Source of the DNA: Desulfocapsa sp.
GTDB taxonomy: Bacteria; Desulfobacterota; Desulfobulbia; Desulfobulbales; CG2-30-60-27
Direction of reading: 5' to 3'
DNA length: 41,870 bases
Assembly: GCA_020717925.1 (NCBI GenBank)
Contig: DYDL01000003.1
Location: forward strand, 1 to 41,870
A model generated the notes under the pieces. It ran no database searches and was not told the origin of the DNA. It saw only the letters and a program-made list of their open reading frames with translations. The position numbers were made by a program, and so were the translations under genes. Numbering within the stretch: position 1 is the first letter of the stretch; every line of letters starts with the position of its first letter. Positions 1-7,711 of the stretch are shown one piece after another.

Positions 1-2
1 TC

Positions 3-407
3 TGTGCTGCTGGCTGGGTGATCGAAGCCCGTGACTATAGTGGCTTCGCCATGGTCTGTGGCATAGCCGCAATATTTCCTGGGATCTTCTTGCTGGTGGC
101 AGCGCCTGAACTCACTCGCTATGGCGGACTTTCAGGCGTCGCCACTGCCGCGGCCGCGTACCTGTGCCTATGCAAACTGGCTGGGGCAGATCGCGCCCGT
201 ATCGTCTGGTTGTTTATCCTTGTACTTTTGTGCCTGAAGACTGTGGTTGAAACTGTCTCCCAAATGCCACTCTTTGTTCTAAGCACGAACGTAACTATCC
301 ACGTCCTGCCATCTGTGCATGCCATTGGTTGCCTGGGCGCTTTTGCAGTGCAAAGATGGGAAAGACAAAGGGGCGGCTTGAGGTGGACCCTCGTGCACGG
401 AGCTTAA
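3..407 (+). CDS. Rhombosortase-like intramembrane protease, 3' part
   Basis: The frame is open to the window edge, so the gene probably begins upstream; a GTG at 18 is the first possible in-window start. The visible part is very hydrophobic, with several membrane segments. A GLSG motif (Ser39 counted from GTG18) lies at the start of one segment, and a lone His (His101, in the context PSVHA) lies in the last one. This Ser/His pairing across membrane helices is the signature of rhomboid proteases, and the short C-terminal arrangement resembles rhombosortases, which process GlyGly-CTERM proteins. The usual GxSGxxHG form is not complete: Ala/Thr follow GLSG here. The neighbour at 469-840 is convergent, so no operon link is visible. 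Family assignment rests on motif memory; a generic membrane protein is the alternative. Confidence 0.5.
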   Translation, partial: CAAGWVIEARDYSGFAMVCGIAAIFPGIFLLVAAPELTRYGGLSGVATAAAAYLCLCKLAGADRARIVWLFILVLLCLKTVVETVSQMPLFVLSTNVTIHVLPSVHAIGCLGAFAVQRWERQRGGLRWTLVHGA

Positions 408-468
408 AATAATAATGGTCAGGGATAGGGCATGCAGACATTGGGGAATGGGGCAAAGCTATTGGGTT

Positions 469-840
469 TTATCTGACGCTCCAGGCATTCAGGCTAACGA
501 TCAACGATAATCCTGCAAGCAGCAGTGTTCCGATCAGCACCACTTTGTCCACTGCTTCAGAATTAAAATTTTGTCTTGTTATTTTTTGCATCACCAGGTG
601 AATATAGCTGCCCTGCGGCCTGCCTTCGCCAAGCGCATCTTTGATTTTCCAATGCCAGTCGGTAATTGGACAGTAACCGGAGCCGAGCCAGCGCCCCAGG
701 ATAAACCAGGAGCCAAGGGTGAGAAAAACCAGTACGAGGTGAGCCAAGCGCAACTGCGGAAACAGCCAGCCGAACATCACGAAAGTGATTAGCACCACGT
801 GAAAAAAATGGAATAGACCGTTTAATAACAAATATAACAC
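469..840 (-). CDS. DUF2784-like membrane protein
   Basis: A protein of about 123 residues with three or four hydrophobic segments. Between them is the motif YCPITDWHWKIK, then a Gly/Tyr stretch and a final hydrophobic helix. That order (helices, a Cys-Pro-Leu/Ile-Thr motif, a short loop, a last helix) is typical of DUF2784 inner-membrane proteins, whose function is unknown. An ATG at 891 in the same frame would overlap the preceding aminotransferase gene by about 30 bases. The GTG at 840 has a purine-rich GAGAGGG just upstream and starts directly at the first helix, so it is preferred. It is the last gene of a three-gene minus-strand set with the DegT and GlpD-like genes. Confidence 0.55.
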   Translation of the reverse strand: MLYLLLNGLFHFFHVVLITFVMFGWLFPQLRLAHLVLVFLTLGSWFILGRWLGSGYCPITDWHWKIKDALGEGRPQGSYIHLVMQKITRQNFNSEAVDKVVLIGTLLLAGLSLIVSLNAWSVR

Positions 841-859
841 AGCACCCTCTCGGCAGCGC

Positions 860-2116
860 TCAACCAGGCCGCCTGACGATTTGATCCGCATGTGTGATTA
901 CTTTTTGGAACGCGCGCAAATATTGATCAAGCAATTCCTGCGAAGCCCAGGGGAACGAAGGCAATTTCATCATCGCACCATTCACCCTTTCCGTTACCGG
1001 TAGGGACACCGCAGAATAATCCGGCACTCTCGCACCATCCGTCGGTCGCATGATATCCAGGAATGCCCCTCCCGCAAAAAAAGGTTGTTGGTGTAGCAGC
1101 GGGTAACGAGGTAAAGCGGCTATACAGCCCTCAGCCTTGAGTGCCTCGATAAATGTGCCCATCGGCATGCCAATCGCTCCAAAATCGGGACGCACCAGAT
1201 ACTCGAAATAGACACGCTGAATATGCTCCGGTGACAGAAATGTGTGGATCCCCATCTCTTCCAAGCCGGCAGACAGGTACACAAGGTTGTGGTTGCGTTG
1301 CTTGTTGTTGTCCTCTAGCCTGGCTAGCTGATTGCGCGCAATTGCTGCCGAGAGGGGCGCAATACGCGTCTTGATGCCGAAACTGGTGGCGGCAAAACGT
1401 CGCGCAGGAGTCTCCAGTTCCATGATACGGGTGATATCGCCCAAGCAAACCGCGCGCTCCCAGTATTCATACTCCCTGCATAAAAACATACCGCCTTCGC
1501 CCGCCGGGGCGAGCTTGCCCCCTTGCAGACTGAACACTGAAATGTCTCCAAGGGTTCCGCATGGTTTACCGCGCCAGAGCGCACCTTGCGCATGCGATGC
1601 ATCTTCGATCATTTTGAGTTTGTACTTCCGTGCCAGCGCCGTGATCTCCGTCATTTTGGAGGGCAAGCCCCACAGGTGTACCACCACGATCGCTTTAGTG
1701 CGGGAGGTAATCTTTTTTTCCATGTCGGCCGGGTCGAGGCCCAGGCGTTCACTTTCGCTTTCGCAAAAGACTGGTACTGCACCAAGCCAGACCAGCGGCA
1801 GCACGGAGGCCCAAAAAGTTGCCGATGGCACCAATACCTCGTCGCCCGGTTTCAGTCCAATCGCCCAAAATGCCGCCGTCAGCGCGGTGGTGCCATTGCA
1901 ATGCGCCAGCACATAGGGCATACCGGAAAAATTACGGTAATCGTTTTCCAGTTCACGGATCACCGGATGCGTGGAAATGTCGCCATCCCGCATGATTTGC
2001 AGCACGGCCTTCTCGTCGTCCTCGGTGAGGACCGGCCAACGATTTGCCTCAACCTGATCCAAGGTGACCGCAGGCTGGCCGCCCAGGATTGCGGGCAAAT
2101 TAGTGCTGTAATTCAT
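860..2116 (-). CDS. DegT/DnrJ/EryC1/StrS family PLP-dependent aminotransferase
   Basis: 418 residues, a normal length for the family. These fold-type I enzymes transaminate keto-sugars or related precursors of polysaccharides, lipids and secondary metabolites. Visible hallmarks are GTTAL near residues 75-79 (PLP phosphate contact), EDASHAQGA at 171-179 with the PLP-binding Asp172, and the Schiff-base lysine Lys201 in FSLQGGK followed by GEGGM. The ATG has a good AAGGAGA ribosome site upstream. The gene follows the GlpD-like gene by 26 bases and precedes the DUF2784-like gene, so the three are probably co-transcribed. The substrate cannot be read from the sequence; the adjoining glycerol-3-phosphate oxidoreductase hints at an unusual envelope or lipid-linked product. 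Confidence 0.9.
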   Translation of the reverse strand: MNYSTNLPAILGGQPAVTLDQVEANRWPVLTEDDEKAVLQIMRDGDISTHPVIRELENDYRNFSGMPYVLAHCNGTTALTAAFWAIGLKPGDEVLVPSATFWASVLPLVWLGAVPVFCESESERLGLDPADMEKKITSRTKAIVVVHLWGLPSKMTEITALARKYKLKMIEDASHAQGALWRGKPCGTLGDISVFSLQGGKLAPAGEGGMFLCREYEYWERAVCLGDITRIMELETPARRFAATSFGIKTRIAPLSAAIARNQLARLEDNNKQRNHNLVYLSAGLEEMGIHTFLSPEHIQRVYFEYLVRPDFGAIGMPMGTFIEALKAEGCIAALPRYPLLHQQPFFAGGAFLDIMRPTDGARVPDYSAVSLPVTERVNGAMMKLPSFPWASQELLDQYLRAFQKVITHADQIVRRPG

Positions 2117-2142
2117 GGCGGGGTTCTCCTTGATGTTATCAG

Positions 2143-3645
2143 TTAGTTGTTGGCCAGCAAGGCATCTAAATGGTCAATAACCTTCCTGCGGTATGTTTCA
2201 AATAGTTGTGCCGCCGACATAGGGTCGCCATGGGCAAGATCCAGGGCGATATTTTTCAAGGCCTGCGCATTGGCATCATTTCCTCCCAATCCACCTCTGG
2301 GAATCCACTGGGCGATATTGGTACGGCGCCGCAAATAATCTTCCAGTGTGCAGCATAACTCATGTTGCGCGCACCATGTCGCCGTAGGAACCTTTTGCGA
2401 CAGCCCTGGGAATTCCATCTGGGTCAAGGCGGCTTCCCAGGCGTCATCCGCTCCGTAGCTCTGTGCGGTGGCGCTAACGGCTTTATTGATCAGTTTTAAC
2501 GCCTTGGATGCCATGCGTGTGCAGCCGGTGATTTTCCCACCATAGCAGGAAATCCACGGCAGGGTTTTATGTTGGATCACCTCTTGACGGCGCGACAAAT
2601 CAAGCGGATAACAACTTTCCTGATATTGACTGTCGACCACCAGCGGGCGTATCCCGCAACGCACAGAGACGATATCCGCCCTGCTGATCGGCTCACGGAA
2701 CCTGCGCGCATAATGTTCCAATAAATAATCCACATCCTGTCTCGACGCCATCAGGCCTTCGCTAATATCCGGCACCGCCGTCTCGGTCGGGCCCCATAGT
2801 GAAATGGGTCCCCAAGGGACAAAGGTGACGACATCATCGTGCTCACCCAACTCGAAAAACAGCGATGCTTGATGTTGCTCGGCGCGGGGGATGCCCAAAT
2901 ACACACCCTTGCTGAATACGTGCCGAAATGGAGAATTAATTTCAAATGCCGCGTTAACCTGATCTGTCCATACGCCTGCGCAATTGACGATCATTTTCGC
3001 TCGCACCTGACAATGCCTGCCCGCAATTTCATCCTCTACATCAAGATGCCAGCTCTTGTCTTTGGCAGAAAAAACACCGCTGTGATTGCAATGATTCAGC
3101 ACCATCTGCCCCGCGCAACGATGCGGCGCCATCCAACGATACACAAAGCGTGCGTCGGAGTGTGCCAGAAAAGCTTCTTCATAGGTCAGCGAACCGTTTA
3201 CCAGCCCGGGCTTGAGCAGTTCCTTTTCAACAAAATGATTTTCCGATCGGGGGTGCCGTCTGCGCCCCATCCCCAGCATCCAGTATAGCCAAAGTCCGGA
3301 ATGCACCCACCATTTCGCGCGGCCGCTTCCAGAGGATGGCAGATAGCGCATCATCTCCGGTGCCAGCCATTGCGCCTTCTGCTGTATTAATTGATCGCGA
3401 GAAAAGGACAACTCAATAACAGAAGCGAGGTCAAGATTTCTCAGATACAGCAACCCGCCCCAGATCATCATGCCCGAGGACTGACTGGTGCCGGAAGAAA
3501 AATCGTTTTTTTCGAGCAGAAGCGTCTTGTATCCCTGTCGGCACAACGTGTCGTACAGGCAGGCGCCATTGATGCCACCGCCAAGCACGATTACATCAAA
3601 CTCATGCTCGTTCTGTATTCTTTCAAGTAATTGCCTGCGTTTCAA
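2143..3645 (-). CDS. FAD-dependent glycerol-3-phosphate dehydrogenase-like oxidoreductase
   Basis: 500 residues. The N-terminus carries a dinucleotide-binding motif GGGINGA at residues 22-28 and, after the second strand, LLEKNDFSSGTS. This is the characteristic GlpD/GlpA pattern, followed by a GG(L/I)xYL-type segment. A C-terminal GGKITG matches the conserved GGKLT of GlpD. Such enzymes oxidise sn-glycerol 3-phosphate to dihydroxyacetone phosphate and pass electrons to quinone at the membrane. The start is a TTG with GAAGGA about eight bases upstream; no ATG lies closer to the flavin motif. It leads a likely operon with the DegT gene. That pairing, rather than glpK/glpF neighbours, suggests a biosynthetic role or a relative with another substrate, so no symbol is given. 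Confidence 0.8.
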   Translation of the reverse strand: MKRRQLLERIQNEHEFDVIVLGGGINGACLYDTLCRQGYKTLLLEKNDFSSGTSQSSGMMIWGGLLYLRNLDLASVIELSFSRDQLIQQKAQWLAPEMMRYLPSSGSGRAKWWVHSGLWLYWMLGMGRRRHPRSENHFVEKELLKPGLVNGSLTYEEAFLAHSDARFVYRWMAPHRCAGQMVLNHCNHSGVFSAKDKSWHLDVEDEIAGRHCQVRAKMIVNCAGVWTDQVNAAFEINSPFRHVFSKGVYLGIPRAEQHQASLFFELGEHDDVVTFVPWGPISLWGPTETAVPDISEGLMASRQDVDYLLEHYARRFREPISRADIVSVRCGIRPLVVDSQYQESCYPLDLSRRQEVIQHKTLPWISCYGGKITGCTRMASKALKLINKAVSATAQSYGADDAWEAALTQMEFPGLSQKVPTATWCAQHELCCTLEDYLRRRTNIAQWIPRGGLGGNDANAQALKNIALDLAHGDPMSAAQLFETYRRKVIDHLDALLANN

Positions 3646-3717
3646 GCTTGCGGTCCTTCGTGATGACCTGCGTTATTGACCTGCTTTTAAATTTCTCCAC
3701 CGCCGTATCCATGCACC

Positions 3718-3793
3718 TCATCTGACCAGCGCTGTAAGCAGCAGATTGTCTACTGCTGCATTTACGAACTTCATCAGGCCAGGATCAGGGGCA
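3718..3793 (-). pseudogene. Remnant of a TumA-like (HVO_A0114 family) antitoxin C-terminus
   Basis: On the minus strand this stretch reads GLMKFVNAAVDNLLLTALVR and then a stop. It is clearly related to the end of the decayed antitoxin at 4639-4886 (GLMEFVNAEADNFLLTAQVS), at both DNA and protein level. Nothing upstream on the same strand continues the domain, so it is a 3' scrap of a gene. It lies in the 231-base gap between the GlpD-like gene and the PIN toxin; no other feature is seen in that gap. Confidence 0.55.
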
Positions 3794-3876
3794 GGGACCA
3801 GGGCCAGGCCCCACATTTCGATATTTTTTTGACGAGCGAACACCCCGCTGCTTGAAATGTAGATACTCTTTTCTTC

Positions 3877-4287
3877 TCAGAGCTTGGCAAGATATTCGTC
3901 TGCAAATTCACGCGGTTTCAGCACCCGTATTTTCTGAAAACCCGAAACATGCAGTAAATGTTTGTCGCCGCTCACGATCACTTTGCTCTTGCTGGTAATG
4001 GCACAGGCAAGAAATTTGTCGTCATCTGGGTCAACGCAGACAGGCTCAGGCAAGCCTTGGGCCTGCACCATCTCTGCCTTGCTTGTCACCAGCTCAAGAA
4101 TTGGCCGCAAGTCAATGGCGGGGAACTGCTCGGCCAATGCCGCCCCGACTCTCTGGTATTCTTCAAGGATTTCCGGAGAAAGTACCAGCATCAGCGTGCC
4201 GTCGCGCCATGCTTTTATAATTTGATAGGGTGGTCCAGTGAAGAAGATGCCGGACACAAAAACGTTGGTGTCGAGGATCACCCTCAT
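3877..4287 (-). CDS. PIN-domain toxin (VapC-like ribonuclease)
   Basis: 136 residues, typical of single-domain PIN toxins. These Mg-dependent RNases cut tRNA or rRNA and are neutralised by a co-encoded antitoxin. The acidic active-site positions are visible: Asp6 in the LDTNVF motif, Glu in the EILEEYQR helix, the DPDDDKFL cluster and the later SGDKHLL. The pattern matches the COG1569 type of PIN toxins. Its ATG overlaps the last codons of the AbrB-type antitoxin gene by four bases (ATGA), so translation is probably coupled. The pair is bracketed by two decayed antitoxin ends at 3718-3793 and 4639-4886. Confidence 0.88.
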   Translation of the reverse strand: MRVILDTNVFVSGIFFTGPPYQIIKAWRDGTLMLVLSPEILEEYQRVGAALAEQFPAIDLRPILELVTSKAEMVQAQGLPEPVCVDPDDDKFLACAITSKSKVIVSGDKHLLHVSGFQKIRVLKPREFADEYLAKL

Positions 4288-4547
4288 TTCCGGCCGCGCA
4301 CCCTGGCGATGGCTTTGGTGATATCGGATTGCTTCAGGCAGGCCTCCTTGCCTTGTCTGCGGGCCTCGGCAATCAAAGCATCAAACTCATACATGGATGG
4401 CGGCGTTATCTCCTTGAGGATAACCACGTCGTTCTCGCCCACGACCACGAATTGCGAACCAGCCTTTAACTTGAGACGCTTGCGAATATCCTCCGGAATG
4501 ACGACCTGACCTTTGGAAGACATCTTAGTGGTAGCTAAATTTGCCAT
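4284..4547 (-). CDS. AbrB/MazE-family antitoxin
   Basis: 87 residues with an N-terminal swapped-hairpin DNA-binding domain: TTKMSSKGQVVIPEDIRKRL is the standard AbrB/MazE/SpoVT motif, here at residues 6-25. A variable C-terminal tail (residues about 50-87) would wrap and block the toxin. The gene precedes the PIN toxin and overlaps it by four bases, the usual antitoxin-first order. An AGGAGGT ribosome site sits directly upstream of the ATG. The palindrome at 4575-4586 in the leader is a plausible site for autoregulation. Confidence 0.88.
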   Translation of the reverse strand: MANLATTKMSSKGQVVIPEDIRKRLKLKAGSQFVVVGENDVVILKEITPPSMYEFDALIAEARRQGKEACLKQSDITKAIARVRGRK

Positions 4548-4574
4548 GACCTACCTCCTGGGAACCATAGTGTT

Positions 4575-4586
4575 CTTACTGGTAAG
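4575..4586. promoter_or_regulatory. Palindromic putative operator of the AbrB/PIN operon
   Basis: CTTACTGGTAAG has perfect five-base arms (CTTAC/GTAAG) around a two-base centre. It lies about 28 bases upstream of the antitoxin start, next to a TACAAT-like -10 on the minus strand. AbrB-type antitoxins commonly bind palindromes in their own promoter. The role is inferred from position. Confidence 0.4.
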
Positions 4587-4638
4587 ATTGTAGCGTGGGT
4601 GGTCGGCCTCGGTCAAGCAGAAAGTACAGTATTGCACC

Positions 4639-4886
4639 TCAACTGACCTGTGCCGTCAGCAGGAAATTGTCCGCCTCGGCATTTACGAACTCCATCAAAC
4701 CGTGACCAGGAAGCGGTCTGGTTTCTATCTTCACCAGTCCGGCCGCTGCCAGGATATCCGCCGGGTCTTCAAAGGTGATGACGCTTTCCGCCGCAACCGG
4801 TTTATTGCTATCCAAACGTCGGGCGCGTTTTTTCCCCGCTGGAAGAAGTCAGTTGCCGTGCCAGTTTTAATCGTCAAGCTAACCAT
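4639..4886 (-). pseudogene. Decayed TumA-like (HVO_A0114 family) antitoxin gene
   Basis: Read on the minus strand from an ATG at 4886, the start is MVSLTIKTGTATDFFQRGK, resembling the N-terminus of HVO_A0114/TumA antitoxins. A single-base shift in an A6 run (GGAAAAAACGC) breaks the frame. After correction it continues with VITFEDPADIL, jumps directly to AAAGLVKIE, and ends GLMEFVNAEADNFLLTAQVS plus stop. The winged-helix segment that normally lies between these parts is missing, so the gene has both a frameshift and an internal deletion. No TumE-like toxin is recognisable next to it. The family is recalled from typical members, not searched. Confidence 0.5.
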
Positions 4887-5025
4887 GGTGTTACCTATCT
4901 ACGCTGCTTGCCAGAAGTTCGAGCCATTCCCGCTCGAAGCACTTCCCACTGTTGCGCCTTAAAAATGCCGGTGCTGGTGGCCATGCCGGGCGTCGTACAT
5001 TTGCTTGCAGCCCTCTGATAATATC

Positions 5026-5139
5026 ATGGCTGCGGAACAAATCGATCTTTATGTGGACATAGTTCGCAAAATTGGGGCCCCGGGGCGAGGTTCTAAAAAC
5101 AAGTTGCCTCACCGTGAATTTGAGTTACAGTTGGAGTGA
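5026..5139 (+). CDS. Possible 37-residue ORF or gene fragment
   Basis: An ATG-initiated frame encodes MAAEQIDLYVDIVRKIG, then a Gly-rich turn and HREFELQLE before a TGA. The composition looks protein-like (amphipathic start, balanced charges) rather than like random GC-rich sequence. There is no clear ribosome site and no recognised family. It lies in the 648-base stretch between the AbrB antitoxin and the Bro-N gene, which otherwise holds the decayed antitoxin. It may be an N-terminal scrap of a lost gene. Confidence 0.22.
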   Translation: MAAEQIDLYVDIVRKIGAPGRGSKNKLPHREFELQLE

Positions 5140-5195
5140 AGGCACGGGAATTTAGCAAGCACATCATCAGGCAGGGCAGCCAGGGAGAACAGAGT

Positions 5196-6038
5196 ATGAC
5201 TTTAAATGACATTGCCAGGGTTGCGGTTTTCGAAGGGAAACACATCAGGAAAACTTTCCATGAGGGGGCATGGTGGTTTTCCATTATTGATGTCGTCGAG
5301 GTACTGACCGGGAGCGACCGTCCTCGAAAATACTGGAACGACCTGAAGAAAAAACTTATTACAGAAGGCTATGGTGAAGTGTCCGAAAAAATCGGACAGT
5401 TGAAAATGACTGCCCCTGACGGCAAGATGCGCCTCACTGACTGCGCCGACACCGAGACCATGTTCCGCATCATCCAGTCTATTCCGTCGCCGAAGGTGGA
5501 GCCGCTTAAGCGCTGGCTGGCCAGGGTCGGCAGGGAGCGGATCGACGAGATCGAGAACCCCGAGCTGGCCATGGCGCGGATGAAGGAATTCTACGAGAAA
5601 AAGGGGTATCCGAAGGCGTGGATCGACAAACGGCTGCGAGGGATCGCGGTCCGGCAGGACCTGACCGATGAATGGCAAACCCGCGGGGCTGGGAGCAGCC
5701 TGGCGTATGCGATCCTCACCAATGAAATTATGCAGGGGGCCTTTGACCTGAAGGTGGAGGAGTACAAGGAGGTCAAGGGGTTGGCGCGGGAAAACCTGCG
5801 GGACCACATGACCGATATCGAACTGATCCTGACCATGCTGGCCGAGGCCACCACCACTAAATTGCACCGCGACCGAGATTCCCGCGGATTTGCACCGCTG
5901 AAGAAGGATGCCCATGATGGAGGGGCGGTGGCTGGCAGAACGCGGAAGGATATCGAGGAGCAGTCCGGCGGCAAGCCGGTCGTTTCCCCTGAGAATTTTA
6001 AGAGGCTGGCGGGGAAGGGGCGGAAGAAGCTGGCGTAG
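5196..6038 (+). CDS. Bro-N domain protein, DinD-like
   Basis: About 280 residues from the ATG at 5196, chosen because GGGAGA precedes it and the Bro-N domain begins at once; an upstream in-frame ATG at 5136 has no support. The first ~110 residues match Bro-N: FEGKHIRKTFHEGAWWFSI, a DVVEVLTGSDRPRKYW helix and an IPSPKVEPLKRWLA segment. The rest is helical and ends near GKPVVSPENF, as in DinD (DNA damage-inducible protein D). DinD relatives have been linked to the SOS response and RecA filament control, while phage Bro-N proteins act as antirepressors. No LexA-type palindrome was seen upstream. It precedes yqeY on the same strand by about 70 bases. Confidence 0.8.
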   Translation: MTLNDIARVAVFEGKHIRKTFHEGAWWFSIIDVVEVLTGSDRPRKYWNDLKKKLITEGYGEVSEKIGQLKMTAPDGKMRLTDCADTETMFRIIQSIPSPKVEPLKRWLARVGRERIDEIENPELAMARMKEFYEKKGYPKAWIDKRLRGIAVRQDLTDEWQTRGAGSSLAYAILTNEIMQGAFDLKVEEYKEVKGLARENLRDHMTDIELILTMLAEATTTKLHRDRDSRGFAPLKKDAHDGGAVAGRTRKDIEEQSGGKPVVSPENFKRLAGKGRKKLA

Positions 6039-6106
6039 TCATTTTTGTGGAAAGGGACGGGACAGGGTGCTACATTGCCCGAGGCACCATCAACAGGAGG
6101 AAGGCA

Positions 6107-6592
6107 ATGGAGACATACGGCTGGAACGAGGCCATGGGCATGCGTCTGCTGGAGAAGTTGAAGGCTGATCTGAAGATTGCCATGCGGGCGCAGGATCAGG
6201 AGGCGAAGGATGGTATCCGCCAGGTCATGAGCGAGTTTTTCAAGCTCACCGTGCCCATTGTCCTGGAGAGCGGGAAGAAGAGCAGCCGGCCCAAGAGCGC
6301 CGAGGAGATCACCAACGACGACATCCTGGGCGTGATCGCCGGGCTGGTCAAGTCCGAGAAGATCATGCTGGAGGCGAAGAAGGCACCAAGCTCCCGCTAC
6401 CTGGAACTGTTGCTCTCCTATCTGCCGCGGACCGCCTCCCGGGAGGAGGTGGCGGCCTGGGTGCGGGCCAACATCGACCTGGCCCAGTTCAAGAACACCA
6501 TGCAGGCAATGGGGCCGATCATGAAGCATTTCGGCCAGGCGGCCGACGGCGCCGTGGTCCGGGAAGTCCTGCAGGAGTTAGCCGGCGCCTGA
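6107..6592 (+). CDS. yqeY: GatB/YqeY domain protein
   Basis: 161 residues from the ATG at 6107, which has AGGAGG a few bases upstream. The protein is almost entirely helical and charged. It matches the YqeY fold: an N-terminal helical bundle (LLEKLKADLKIAMRAQDQ), a middle segment with KSEKIMLEAKK and YLPRTASREE, and a C-terminal bundle with MGPIMKHFGQAADG, where typical YqeY proteins have MGKVMG.LK....G. This domain is related to the tRNA-binding tail of GatB; the function of free-standing YqeY proteins is not settled. It lies 19 bases before comF and probably shares its transcript. Confidence 0.85.
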   Translation: METYGWNEAMGMRLLEKLKADLKIAMRAQDQEAKDGIRQVMSEFFKLTVPIVLESGKKSSRPKSAEEITNDDILGVIAGLVKSEKIMLEAKKAPSSRYLELLLSYLPRTASREEVAAWVRANIDLAQFKNTMQAMGPIMKHFGQAADGAVVREVLQELAGA

Positions 6593-6611
6593 AAGCCGGT
6601 CAGCCGGCATC

Positions 6612-7349
6612 GTGCGCAGCCGTTTCAACCAGTTGCTCCGGGCCTGCCAGGATCTCTGCTTCCCGCCGGCCTGTCTGGCCTGCGGGGTCAGACTGCCCGA
6701 TTCCGCCGGCCCGCTCTTCTGCGCCGCCTGCGCCACGGATGTCCGTCTGGTTCATGAACCCCTTTGCCGCTGTTGCGGCCGTGCCTTTCCCTGGGGGGCC
6801 GGCGGCAGCCACACCTGCGGTCCCTGCCTGAAAAAGCCCTGGCATTTCACCGAGGCACGTGCCGTGCTGCACTACTCCGATCCCGTGGCCCAGGCGGTGC
6901 AGGCCTTCAAATACCGGGGCAGTACCACCGGTCTTGCCACCTTCCGGCTGCTCAAGGAACGTCTCAGCCATCTCGATGGCCTGGCAGACCTTGACCTCAT
7001 TGTGCCCGTGCCCCTGCATGTCCATAAGCTGCGCCAGCGTGGCTTCAATCAGGCCCTGGTGCTGGCTCGCGCCCTGTTTCCCGGGCATAGGCAGCGCATA
7101 GCTCCCTCGCTGCTGGCACGAACGCGCCAGACCATTTCCCAGACCGGACTGAGTGGCCACGAACGGCGGCGTAATCTGAAAAATGCCTTTAGGGTGGTGT
7201 TTCCAGCCCAGGTTGAGGGCAAGCGTTTGCTTCTGGTGGACGATATTTTCACCACCGGCAGCACGGCCAACGAGTGTGCCAGTACCCTGCGGCGCGCCGG
7301 CGCTCAGGAGGTGCGGGTTTTGACCCTGGCGCGCGTTTCCCTGGAGTGA
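6612..7349 (+). CDS. comF: ComF-family phosphoribosyltransferase-like protein
   Basis: 245 residues with a GTG start directly after yqeY. The first ~80 residues hold cysteine pairs (CFPPACLAC, FCAAC, CRCC, CGPC) forming the zinc-binding region of ComF proteins. The C-terminal half is a type I PRTase fold, with the PRPP loop LLLVDDIFTTGSTANEC near the end and an upstream LDLIVPVPLH segment. In competent bacteria ComF takes part in handling incoming single-stranded DNA; elsewhere its role is unclear. With a type IV pilus locus in this genome, a DNA-uptake role is possible but only inferred. Confidence 0.92.
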   Translation: MRSRFNQLLRACQDLCFPPACLACGVRLPDSAGPLFCAACATDVRLVHEPLCRCCGRAFPWGAGGSHTCGPCLKKPWHFTEARAVLHYSDPVAQAVQAFKYRGSTTGLATFRLLKERLSHLDGLADLDLIVPVPLHVHKLRQRGFNQALVLARALFPGHRQRIAPSLLARTRQTISQTGLSGHERRRNLKNAFRVVFPAQVEGKRLLLVDDIFTTGSTANECASTLRRAGAQEVRVLTLARVSLE

Positions 7350-7357
7350 TATGATTT

Positions 7358-7378
7358 AGGTGAAAGGTGAAAGGTGAT
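7358..7378 (+). repeat. Heptamer tandem repeat AGGTGAA x3
   Basis: Three adjacent 7-base units (AGGTGAA, AGGTGAA, AGGTGAT) fill the short gap between the convergent comF and DUF167 genes. The 7-base period is the same as in the degenerate CTGTAG-type repeats at 20766, 29035 and 30450. No hairpin terminator is evident in this gap. Confidence 0.75.
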
Positions 7379-7384
7379 GGGCGG

Positions 7385-7693
7385 TCAGGCGGGCGGGCCA
7401 TTGCCGGCTGGGCCGATGATTTCCCGGGCCCGGGTTGCGGCCAGCCCACTTACGGCCAGCCGCTTGCGGCGGCCCTGGTGGCCGCTCAGCACGGTAATGG
7501 CTGCCTTGGGAACGTGGAAGAGTTTGGCGAAGAAGGCGATGAGGGCCTCGTTGGCCTTGCCGTCCACCGGCGGCGCGGTAACGCAGACCTTCAGGGCACT
7601 GCCGAGGATGCCGGCCAGCCTCGCCTTGGAGGCCTTGGGCTGCACCTGGATGGCGAGGATGAAGCCATTGTCTTGCTCCTGCAGAAATGGCAT
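7385..7693 (-). CDS. DUF167 (YggU) family protein
   Basis: 102 residues with the conserved DUF167 pattern: LAIQVQPKASKARLAG near the N-terminus, VCVTAPPVDGKANEALIAFFAKL in the centre (split here by position, residues about 36-58), and a C-terminal VLSGHQGRRK. The function of this small family is unknown. In many genomes it sits beside yggT and divIVA-type genes, as here. It is the last gene of the long minus-strand housekeeping string and faces comF. Confidence 0.9.
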   Translation of the reverse strand: MPFLQEQDNGFILAIQVQPKASKARLAGILGSALKVCVTAPPVDGKANEALIAFFAKLFHVPKAAITVLSGHQGRRKRLAVSGLAATRAREIIGPAGNGPPA

Positions 7694-7711
7694 GGAATCC
7701 TTGACCGGTGG

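Noticed and set aside
4891-5112. TumE-like toxin fragment upstream of the decayed antitoxin
   Set aside because: The 73-codon minus-strand frame shows none of the TumE motifs, and other frames are broken.
5113-5195. LexA-type SOS box before the DinD-like gene
   Set aside because: Neither CTG-N10-CAG with good arms nor GTTC-N7-GAAC type sequence was found.
5591-6529. 312-codon minus-strand open frame opposite the Bro-N and YqeY genes
   Set aside because: Spans two unrelated, well-supported genes on the other strand and their gap; no motif.
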